Under the pieces are notes generated by a model that did no database searches, had not been told where the DNA came from, and was given only the letters and a program-made list of their open reading frames with translations. A stretch of 64,000 bases of DNA from Alviniconcha marisindica (lineage: Eukaryota; Mollusca; Gastropoda; Provannidae), in assembly GCA_018857735.1 (NCBI GenBank), contig JABMCL010002025.1:737501-801500 (forward strand), given 5' to 3'. The translations under genes were made by a program, and so were the position numbers. Positions 1 through 64,000 of the stretch are shown in pieces (within the stretch, counting starts at the first letter, position 1; each line of letters begins with the position of its first letter).

Positions 1-112
1 CAATTTCTGAAGAGAAAGGAGAGCCGAAGCGGAATCGAACCGAAGCCCTTGATTCTGCTTACCAGCCTAACGCCTTACCGCTGGGCCAAACCGGCTCACT
101 ACGAGCTGCTTG
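1..112 (-). mobile_element. tRNA-derived SINE head, partial
   Basis: On the minus strand this matches the element head at 54101-54190: a tRNA-like part with the box B motif GGTTCGATTCC, followed by sequence ending near GCTCTCCTTTCTCTTC. The two copies differ by scattered substitutions, which indicates dispersed repeats. The element runs off the left edge of the window, so its body cannot be seen. Downstream to about 1130 the only other item I recognise is a foldback-element half copy at 485-545. Confidence 0.6.
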
Positions 113-484
113 CTCAGCAAACATTATTAAGTATGTACGGACTGGAGGACACTGAACCGACCTTGTACCCGCTCCGTCAGACACGCCGCGGTGACCAAGA
201 GGACGACGACGACGCCAACATGCCTGTCCAAACTGCCAGACATTCTCTTGCCTCCCATCAGCACACGTTGTCAATCATGACGACCGATCGCGCGTGCGCG
301 CAAAAACAAAAAAACAAAACAAAAAAAACCCCCAAAATCCAGCGATTTACGACACTGAGCATAATTATAGCCACGCAGTGTTTTTCGTCCCGACCACCAT
401 CAGTCACACACTTAGTCAGCCGATCATGACGACGACCGGGCAACAACGGCTACAGCGACAGTGTTTTCACCAGCACCATCAAAT

Positions 485-545
485 AAATTACGTTCTTTTG
501 AACCTTTGAGTCATGTCAGTGTTTGGATCTTGTTTTCGAACGCTT
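485..545 (+). repeat. Half copy (one arm) of the 11500-11667 foldback element
   Basis: This shares the arm sequence AATAAATTACGTTCTTTTGAACC and TGTTTGGATCTTGTTTTCGAACGC with copies at 14205-14260 and 23010-23105. It is a solitary arm without its inverted partner. The rest of 115-1130 holds no gene that I can support. Confidence 0.5.
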
Positions 546-1133
546 GCAATCATTCTCATTGTCTCAGATTTCGGCGCCATCAGTGACGTTCTTGACGACC
601 GATCGCGAAAAGCTGCTGCAGCAATTTACAGCTCCGAGTACACTACTGAGCGGCAGTGTCCTCGTGACCACACGACGCACCAACACTCGGGAATGTCCGT
701 CCACGGTAGGAACAGTCACTATATGTTTACGGCGAAACTGGACCACGCGTGCTCTCTTCGCGAACTGCTTGGACCTATCGTCTTGCTGCGTTGCGATCAG
801 TGACTTTTGAACGAACACGGAAAATATTTCTGAGGGCAAAACGAAGAGATATTCAGTGACTCAGTAGTCAGGGCAGTATGTGGGAGCTAGTCGATAAACG
901 AGCCATTGTTTGCGAGGTAACAATCGCGCGATGTTCGCGACGTGAACGGGATTTTGAGATGATAATTTCCTGGTGCAGAATAGCTGATGAAGTGTTTGAC
1001 GCTTTCGTACACTTTGCTTCTGTCGGCTCATCCGGCCGTCGCTTCCGTTTGTGAGTGGTTAGAGGTGGCCTCCCTTTGTAAAGACAACGAACCTCTGGAT
1101 TTTGTGAAGTTTATTTCGTGGTACTTACTTGCG

Positions 1134-1440
1134 AACACACACACGAACTTCTATACAACACACACAAGCTTCTATACAACACACACACACACATACACAC
1201 ACACACACACACAGAAACGTACACACAAGAGCATGCACACGCATCATCTCCCACACACAAATATTACCACACACACACACATGCGCGCGCGCGCACACAC
1301 ACACACACACACACGAGCTCGCACACACACTTCCCGCATACACACACACACACACACATACACACCGACCGACAAAGACAGACAGACACAGACCACATAC
1401 ACCAACACATTTAGCAACTCCTACAGTCAGACACACTGAG
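1134..1440. repeat. (CA)n microsatellite, interrupted
   Basis: Imperfect CA/CACG dinucleotide repeats with short interruptions. The open frames across it are only low-complexity Thr-His runs and are not genes. Confidence 0.9.
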
Positions 1441-1674
1441 ATGCACAGCTAAGTGTTTCCAACGCCGAGTGAAATGTGTCGATCCGTGTTGCTTACACCA
1501 GTCACAGCAGCAGTAAACGCTGACACACAGACAGATACCAACAGAAACACTCACTCGCGTGCAAATTCCACACAAAACAATTCAACCAAGGCCGCCTTTT
1601 TTCCTTCTCTTCTTGAAGTTCATGTTCGTGCTAACTGATCGCATTGTTCCGATTATTACATTTAAGGCAGTAGG

Positions 1675-2366
<692 letters not shown>

Positions 2367-2483
2367 TCAATGCATTCAGTGTTAATGTCGGTGTCAACGA
2401 GCAAAGAAAATGAATGGTGCGCGACAAACGTCACACGAATACTAAGGGACACAACAACAGAGATCTGAATCACGAACGGTAAC

Positions 2484-2536
2484 TGTCGCCCGGCAACCAA
2501 GTAAATACAAGGGACAAAACTCCACCAAAGGTGCAT
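2484..2536 (+). repeat. Foldback-element arm (left-arm copy)
   Basis: Contains AAGTAAATACAAGGGACA followed by ACTCCACCAAAGGTGCAT, matching the left arm of the palindrome at 58022-58157. It lies just outside the AChBP terminal-exon minisatellite. Confidence 0.5.
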
Positions 2537-2544
2537 TTTATATC

Positions 2545-3770
2545 GTCCATAACTAAAATGACACAAAATCAACGAATTCAGAGTCGCCAATAATTAAACA
2601 AGAACAGAAGACGTCAGAATCACACACATCAAAGAATTCAGCGTCATCAGTAGCTAACAAGGTATGTCACAGTATGTGACGACGTCATAGGAACCAGTTA
2701 CTCTGAAACAACAAATCAAAGAATTCAGCGTCATTTGATCACGCCAAAAGAGCCAGTAATTCCGGAGAAAAACAAACAAACAAACAAACAAACAAACAAC
2801 AACAACAACAACAAAAACAACAACAACAACAAAAACAAAAAAGAATTCAGCGTCATCAGTAGCTAACAAGGTCAAAGTATTTAGTGACGTCAAAGGAACT
2901 AGCCATTCAGAAACAACAAATCAAACCATTTAGCGTCATCAGTAGCTGACAACGACAAAGGAAGCAGTAATTCAGAAATAACAAATCGAAGAATTCAGCG
3001 TCATCAGTAGCTAACAACGACAAAGTATTTGGTGACGTCAATTGAACTAGCCATTCAGAAACAACAAATCAAACCATTTAGCGTCATCAGTAGCTGACAA
3101 CGACAAAGGAAGCAGTAATTCAGAAATAACAAATCGAAGAATTCAGCGTCATCAGTAGCTAACAACGACAAAGTATTTGGTGACGTCAATTGAACTAGCC
3201 ATTCAGAAACAACAAACCAAACTATTCAGCGTAATCAGGAGCTAGCAAGGTCAACGGAAGCAGTAACTGAAAAACAAATCAAAGGATTCAGCGCCATCAG
3301 TAGCTAACAAATATGACGTCAAAGGAAGCAGTAATTCAGAAACAACAAAATCAAAGAATTCAGCAGCATCAGTAGCTAACAAAAACAGAGTGTCTGATGA
3401 CGTCAAAGGAAGCAGTAATTCAGAAACAACAAAATCAAAGAATCCAGCGTCATCAGTAGCTAACAAAGACAGAGTATTTGATGACGTCAAAGGAAGCAGT
3501 AATTCAGAAACAACAAAATCAAAGAATCCAGCGTCATCAGTAGCTAACAAAGACAGAGTATCTGATGACGTCAAAGGAAGCAGTAATTCAGAAACAACAA
3601 AATCAAAGAATCCAGCGTCATCAGCAGCTAACAAAGACAGAGTGTCTGATGACGTCAAAGGAAGCAGTACAACAAAATCAAAGAATCCAGCGTCATCAGT
3701 AGCTAACAACGACAGAGTATTTGGTGACGTCAAAGGAAGCAGTACAACAAAATCAAAGAATCCAGCGTCA
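2545..3770 (-). repeat. Minisatellite made of copies of the AChBP gene's 3' coding end
   Basis: About 13 tandem units of roughly 70-85 bp. On the minus strand each carries a version of TTTGACGTCA, AATACTCTGTC and GTTAGCTACTGATGACG, the last codons and TGA stop of the AChBP gene plus its immediate 3' flank. Units next to the exon (3390-3770) are nearly identical to it. Those below about 3250 are more degenerate. All lie after the real stop, so they would sit in the 3' UTR or downstream DNA. The long open frames on both strands are by-products of the repeat. Confidence 0.85.
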
Positions 3771-13453
<9,683 letters not shown>

Positions 13454-13894
13454 GTTGTTTCGGATCTCGAACTCAGTCGACTGAGTCACACAGAAGGGAT
13501 ACCGATTTTCTCAGGACTAGACGGCTTTCTGCCTTTTTGGGGAGGGTGGGGGGGGGGGGGGGAGGGAGGGGGAGGGGGTCTTTTCTGGCCGGATCAACTG
13601 AGCTGGAGGCATGCTCCACTTTGTCGTGTTGCCAGCTTGATTGCCTGAGTCGGTCGGTGGCGGAACGGGACACAAGTACAGCAGCTACCACGGTGGTTTG
13701 CTCGGCGTTTACGTGGCGGTACTGTGCGCCAGATTCCCCCCCCCCCCCCCAGCGATGGTGCCAAAGACCTGAGGGTGTCGGGCTGGTGCTGACATGCCGC
13801 AGACAAAATGTCAAAGGTAGCCACACTCGTTGGGAGCGTTTGGTCAAAGTGGGTTCAAAATGCTCAACAAGAGATCGGTGTCATTATCAGGGTC

Positions 13895-13945
<51 letters not shown>

Positions 13946-13992
13946 AGAAAGAGAGAGGGAGAGAGAGAGGGGGGGAGAGAAGGGCGAAAAGA

Positions 13993-14085
<93 letters not shown>
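13895..14085. repeat. (GA)n microsatellite
   Basis: GA runs with AAGAAG and GGGG interruptions upstream of the AChBP gene. The 13600-13890 stretch is GC-richer and holds open frames on both strands, but I recognise none. Confidence 0.9.
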
Positions 14086-14089
<4 letters not shown>

Positions 14090-14204
14090 TTTTAACGTTC
14101 TGTTAACCAACCATATAAAAGGTTATAGTTAAGTTAGGACAAAGCCAAGCCTGAACTCGATCAGCGGGGAATAACATTGTAGAAAATGCATGTGTTATTA
14201 TGAA

Positions 14205-14260
14205 AAAAATATTTGAACCTTTTATGTCTTTGGATCTTGTTTTAGAACGCTAGCAGTCAT
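14205..14260 (+). repeat. Foldback-element half copy
   Basis: TTTGAACCTTTTATGTCTTTGGATCTTGTTTTAGAACGC, written in two overlapping parts: TTTGAACCTTTTATG and TTGGATCTTGTTTTAGAACG. It matches single arms at 485-545 and 23010-23105. The 14260-14590 stretch holds nothing I can name. Confidence 0.5.
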
Positions 14261-14599
14261 TTTTAGGAGGGGTGGGGGTGTCCTGCTAACCGCAGTTAGT
14301 AGAGGACGACCAAACTGTCATATATATATGCACATCTATATATACATATATGATTTGCATAATATATGTACATAAAAAATATTTTCAACTCTTCCTTTAT
14401 GCAAACCTTTACTCAAGTAAAATCTACATAATCAGCCCAAGCACAGATATAAAGCAAAGCAAACACACGATGCTCCTTTAGCCACAGCCAAGAAAATTAC
14501 CCCCACCCTACCCCCCTGTCTCGTGGAGGGTGGGGGAGGGGGTTGCTGCACGTTTCTTACCCACGGCTATGAACACCGGCAAGCATTCGTAAACTCCAT

Positions 14600-15475
14600 C
14601 CTCCTGAGGTGACCTTGTGTGGTTCACAGGACGTTAAAATCCAGTCATCCACTAGTGCTGAGGTGACCTTGTGTGGTTCACAGAACGTTAAAATCCTGTC
14701 ACCCACCAGTGCTGAGGTGACCTTGTGTGGTTCACAGAACGTTAAAATCCAGTCATCCACTAGTGCTGAGGTGACCTTGTGTGGTTCACAGGACGTTAAA
14801 ATCCAGTCACTCACTAACCCTGAGGTGACCTTGTGTGGTTCACAGGACGTTAAAGTCCAGTTATTAACTAGTCCTGAGGTGACCTTGTGTGGTTCACAGG
14901 ACGTTAAAATCCAGTCACTCACTAACCCTGAGGTGACCTTGTGTGGTTCACAGGACGTTAAAATCCAGTTACTAACTAGTCCTGAGGTGACCTTGTGTGG
15001 TTCACAGGACGTTAAAATCCAGTTATTAACTAGTCCTGAGGTGACCTTGTGTGGTTCACAGGACGTTAAAATCCAGTTACTAACTAGTCCTGAGGTGACC
15101 TTGTGTGGTTCACAGGACGTTAAAATCCAGTTATTAACTAGTCCTGAGGTGACCTTGTGTGGTTCACAGGACGTTAAAATCCAGTCACTCACTAACCCTG
15201 AGGTGACCTTGTGTGGTCACAGGACGTTAAAATCCAGTTACTAACTAGTCCTGAGGTGACCTTGTGTGGTTCACAGGACGTTAAAATCCAGTTACTAACT
15301 AGTCCTGAGGTGACCTTGTGTGGTTCACAGGACGTTAAAATCCAGTTACTAACTAGTCCTGAGGTGACCTTGTGTGGTTCACAGGACGTTAAAATCCAGT
15401 TATCTAACTAGTCCTGAGGTGACCTTGTGTGGTTCACAGGACGTTAAAATCCAGTTACCAACTCACTCGTAAGCT
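14600..15475. repeat. 54-bp minisatellite, about 16 copies
   Basis: Units of TGAGGTGACCTTGTGTGGTT, CACAGGACGTTAAAATCCAG plus a variable 14 bp. 54 is a multiple of three, so both strands stay open for about 210 codons. No start context, domain or non-repeat part supports a protein. Confidence 0.92.
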
Positions 15476-15559
15476 CCAGGCAAAGCAAACAATCACCGAT
15501 TCCGATTACGTCACAATTCAAATCACTGCAAAGGACTTAACTGCAGCCGCAGCCTATGG

Positions 15560-16172
15560 TTACCATGTTCATCATTCACTGTCACCATGTTCATCATTCA
15601 CTGTCACCATGTCCATCATTAACTGTCACCACTGTCCATCATTCACTGTCACCAAATTTCATCATTCACTGTCACCATGTCCATCATTAACTGTCACCAT
15701 GTTCATCATTCACTGTCACCATGTCCATCATTCACTGTCACCAGTCCATCATTCACTGTCACCATGTCCTTCATTAACTGTGACCATGTCCATCATTCAC
15801 TGTCACCATGTTCATCATTCACTGTCACCATGTTCATCATTCACTGTCACCATGTCCATCATTCACTGTCACCAAAGTTTATCATTAACTGTCACCACTG
15901 TCCATCATTCACTGTCACCATGTCCATCATTCACTGTCACCATGTTCATCATTCACTGTCACCAAAGTTCATCATTCACTGTCACCATGTCCATCATTCA
16001 CTGTCACCACTGTCCATCATTCACTGTCACCATGTCCATCATTCACTGTCACCATGTCCATCATTCACTGTCACCATGTCCATCATTGTCCCACATTCAC
16101 TGTCACCACGTCCATCGTTCACTGTCACCATGTCCCACATTCACTGTCACCACTGTCCATCATTCAGACACA
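15560..16172. repeat. Minisatellite, unit about 20-22 bp
   Basis: About 28 copies of CATCATTCACTGTCACCATG with CATGTC/CATGTT/CACTGTC variants, intergenic. The following 16172-16680 is unassigned, with an imperfect hairpin AGCGCTTTCGGAAACTGAAAGCGCT at about 16547-16571. Confidence 0.9.
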
Positions 16173-16679
16173 GAACTCGGTCCAGATCGTTTCTCATTTT
16201 ATTCGTTTATTCGTTACAAGCTCCGTGCAAACAACGGTTAAAAACGACAACAGAACCTCTACCACGCCTGATAACTGCCGGGCGGCAGGATGGACAGTGA
16301 TGACGACAAAGGCCCCTGGTTCCAGGCCAGTCCGAAACAGGAACGTGACTACATTCCAGGTGGAAAACATCCAAGGTGTTTATTTACACGTACATTCCGG
16401 CACAAATAAATAGAGAAATGCAAGCTGTATACCTGTAAAAGTATCGGACAAAGGGCCCCCACACACACTGTAATGGGATGAAGACAAATGCAAGCTGTAT
16501 AATAGTAATAACAATAATGATAATAATAAAAATAGGGAACTTACAGAGCGCTTTCGGAAACTGAAAGCGCTTTACAACTACAAACAAACAAACATACAAT
16601 GTGCAAATACCCATAATTATATAAATCAATGTAACCATTTTTTTAAATTTTATTTTTACAATATACGTGTAAAAGTATC

Positions 16680-17400
16680 GGACAAGTGAAGAGATGAAGC
16701 CTACAGCTATGAAACCACTGTCACCACCACAATGTTCCTGCGATCCTGCAGGTGGAAGGGGGTTGGGGGGGAAAAAGGCAGAGAGATGAAGCCTACAGCT
16801 ATGAAAAACACTATCACTACCAGAAAGATCCTGCAGGAAGGTGTGTGTATGTGTGTAGGGTGGTGGGGGGGAGGGGGGGGGGGCCAAGCCCTTTGGGGGG
16901 GGGGGGGGGGCAGGGGGGGGGGGGGGAAAACAGGCAGAGAGATGAAGCCTACAGCTATGAAAAACACTTCACTACCAGAAAGATCCTGCAGGAAGGTGTG
17001 TGTATGTGTGTAGGGGGGTGGGGGGGGGGGGGGAACAGGGGGAGGGTGAAGCCTACAGCTATGAAAAACACTATCACTACCAGAAAGATCCTGCAGGAAG
17101 GTGTGTGTATGTGTGTAGGGTGGTGGGGGGGGGGGGGGGGGGTCCCAAGAGGAAAAAAAAAAGGTTTTTGGGGGGGGGGGGGGGGGGGGGAAAAACAGGC
17201 AGAGAGATGAAGCCTACAGCTATGAAAAACACTGTCACTACCAGAAAGATCCTGCAGGAAGGTGTGTGTATGTGTGTAGGGTGTGGGGGTGGGGGGTGGG
17301 GGGGGGGGGGGGGGAGGGGGAGAGAGAGATGAAGCCTTCAGCTATGAAACCACCGTCACCACCAGAATGATGTTTGCATGAAGATAAGAGACCGAGAAAG
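16680..17400 (+). repeat. Long-unit tandem repeat with internal poly-G (about 5 copies)
   Basis: Units of about 130-175 bp: GAGATGAAGCCTACAGCTAT, GAAAAACACTATCACTACCA, GAAAGATCCTGCAGGAAGG, then GTGTGTATGTGTGTAGGG and a long poly-G stretch of variable length. The non-G part resembles the SINE body at about 53965-54040 (CACTGTCACCACCAGAATGA). The poly-G tracts are likely error-prone in assembly. Confidence 0.8.
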
Positions 17401-17906
17401 CCTACAGCAACACTAAATCTGCCGTGCGTCATATCACACGGAAGGCCGCTGTTGAGTTAACACAATGCGGTCATTCAAAGCGACAAATTTCCTGCAGTGA
17501 TTCATAAAAATGAGGAAAAAGAAAAGAAAAGTACTAACAAATAGGGAAACAGAAAAAAGAAGCCACTCAATCCCATGCCCTGCATTTACTGCACTTTGTA
17601 CCTCACTGACCGACAGTGATTCTTTCACAAATTAATCAGGGAATAATCAACAAAACAGCGGATAAAGAAGCCACTCCGCCCTGTGCCCCCTACTTTCACT
17701 GACCACATTAAGGCCGCGATGACAAAGCGGGCTGAAAGTGACAGACACCCGATGATCATATCATTTCACAGCATTTTTATTATAATAATAATAATAATAA
17801 TAATGGAAGTTTGTAAAGCACCTACCCTGCGGCTCAAAGCGCTGAACAAGCATACACACATAATGTACACTTAGATGGAAAATGTCATCAGCATTGATTT
17901 TATTAA

Positions 17907-18122
17907 CCCCTTCACTGCCTTATCCTGTAAAATTTACGGGCTGAAAAGTGCACGCATACACGCCCGCAAACAGTATTTGATGGTCCTAGAAGGAATCTAC
18001 TTTTAATCCTGTGCATTTGGACAGAAAGCCTTTCACGTGCTCACGTGACGGGGGCCGGGGGAGCCTTAATGATTTAAAACTGGGCACTTTTATCGGTCGT
18101 TTTCCGTTGAGCAGTGAAAGGG
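17907..18122 (+). mobile_element. piggyBac-like MITE with TTAA target site
   Basis: A 216-bp element flanked by TTAA on both sides (17903-17906, 18123-18126), with ends CCCCTTCACTGCC and GCAGTGAAAGGG in inverted orientation. TTAA duplication and CCC ends are the hallmark of piggyBac-type elements. No transposase, so non-autonomous. Copies at about 20588-20786, 33221-33451 and 40962-41183. Confidence 0.72.
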
Positions 18123-18239
18123 TTAATGTGCTCACTTTTGTTTTCTTTTTTTCTCTCCCCACATGTAAAGCATTTCAGCGAAACAGTAATTCTGAATACT
18201 TCACGTGTAGAAATTTCCATTCCTGATGACATAATTGTC

Positions 18240-19375
18240 CTACTTCGGTTCACAGCATCTTCAGCAACTGAACTGTCCCATTTCTGTCTACAGCAACTGA
18301 ACTGTCCCGTTTCTGTCTACAATTGAGCTGTCCTGTTTCTGTCACCAGCAACTGAGCAGTCCTGTTTCTGTCACCAGCTAAGTGTCCTCTTTATGTCTAC
18401 AACCGAACTGTCCTGTTTCTGTGTACAGCAACTAAACTGTCCTGTTTCTGTGTACAGCAACTAAACTGTCCTGTTTCTGTGTACAGCAACTAAACTGTCC
18501 TGTTTCTGTGTACAGCAACTAAACTGTCCTGTTTCTGCCTACAACTGAACTGTCCTAATTCTGTCTACAACTGAACTGTCCTGATTCTGTCTACAACTGA
18601 ACTGTCCTGTTTCTGTGTATAGCAAGTGAACGGTCCTGCTTCTGTCTACAGCTGAATTATCCTGTTTCTGTCTACAGCACTTGAACTGTCCTGTTTGTCT
18701 ACAGCAAGTAAACTGTCCTGTTTGTCTACGGCAACTAAACTGTCCTATTTCTGTCTACAGAAAACTGTCCTGTTTCTGTCTACAACTGAACTGTCCTGTT
18801 TTTGTCTACAGCAACTAAACTGTCCTGTTTCTGTCCACAACTGAACTGTCCTGTTTGTCTACAGCAACTAAACTGTCCTGTTTCTGTCTACAACTGAACT
18901 GTCCTGTTTGTCTACAGCAATTAAACTGTCCTCTTTCTGTCTACAACTGAACTGTCCTGTTTTTCTGCAGCAACTGAACTGTCCTGTTTCTGTCTACAGC
19001 AAGTGAACTGTCCTGTTTCTTTCTACAACTGAACTGTCCTGTTTCTGTCTACAACTGAATTACTATCCTGTTACTTACCACAACTGTACTGTCCCACTTC
19101 CATGCACAGCAACTCAGCTGTCCTGTTTCTTTCTACAACTGAATTGTCCTGCTCCTGTCTATAGCAACTGAACTGTCCTGTTTCAGATTCTGTCTGCAAG
19201 TAAGCTGGCCCGTTTCTGTCTACACCTGAACTATCCTGTTTCGTACCACAACTGAACTGTCCCACTTCCATGCACAGCAACTCAGCTGTCCTGTTTCTTT
19301 CTACACCTGAATTGTCCTGCTTCTGTCTATAGCAACTGAACTGTCCTGTTTCAGATTCTGTCTACAACTAAACTG
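18240..19375. repeat. Minisatellite, unit about 24-36 bp, downstream of NCAPD3
   Basis: About 40 degenerate units of CTGTCCTGTTTCTGTCTACA with AGCAACTGAA or ACTGAA. It ends about 170 bp below the NCAPD3 stop codon, so it may lie in or beyond the 3' UTR. I see no clear AATAAA between 19548 and 19380 on the minus strand. Confidence 0.88.
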
Positions 19376-19547
19376 TTGATTTCTGAAAGCCAGAACTGCG
19401 CCAGTCAAAGTTTGCCGCCAAAGACCTCTCGGGTAGGGGTCTGGTCTAGTTGGAGAACTGGAAACAAAACACTGCGATTTTTCTCTCTCTTCTTCTTCCT
19501 AAACATGCATCAGGCAAGGCTGTGTAGCGGGGAGCCAGACGAAGACA

Positions 19548-64000
<44,453 letters not shown>

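Noticed and set aside
14557..15244. 211-codon frames on both strands
   Set aside because: A 54-bp minisatellite; equal openness on both strands is expected from the unit length.

Overview
The window looks like nuclear DNA of a mollusc, most likely a gastropod. It holds two multi-exon genes with GT-AG introns, both on the minus strand. One encodes an acetylcholine-binding protein (AChBP), a soluble protein family known mainly from molluscs. The rest is dominated by microsatellites, minisatellites, tRNA-derived SINEs, LINE 3' tails, MITEs and foldback elements. There are no operons or prokaryotic signals.

Layout, in minus-strand order (high to low coordinate). From the right edge to 19548 lies the 3' part of NCAPD3, the condensin II HEAT-repeat subunit D3. 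I found 23 coding exons between 63321 and 19548. Their splice phases all agree and give one 846-codon frame ending in TGA. The 5' half of the gene lies beyond 64000. From 13453 to 3771 lies a complete four-exon AChBP-type gene of 227 codons: signal peptide, ligand-binding fold with a 12-residue Cys-loop, vicinal cysteines, and a stop where AChBPs end, with no transmembrane segments. Between the genes (13.5-19.5 kb) and below 3.7 kb I see only repeats and unassigned sequence.

The most striking feature is the link between exons and tandem repeats. Almost every exon is flanked by a minisatellite. In at least ten cases the repeat unit is a copy of the exon edge itself: the splice acceptor plus the first exon codons, the last codons plus the donor, or the last codons plus the stop. 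The largest array has roughly 50 copies of an acceptor with its first exon bases (41618-43840). These introns therefore carry dozens of decoy splice sites. Other arrays appear to be amplified pieces of transposon ends.

NCAPD3 should act in chromosome condensation in the nucleus. The AChBP-like protein should be secreted, but it has lost most of the aromatic box that binds acetylcholine. I see no functional link between the two genes beyond adjacency.
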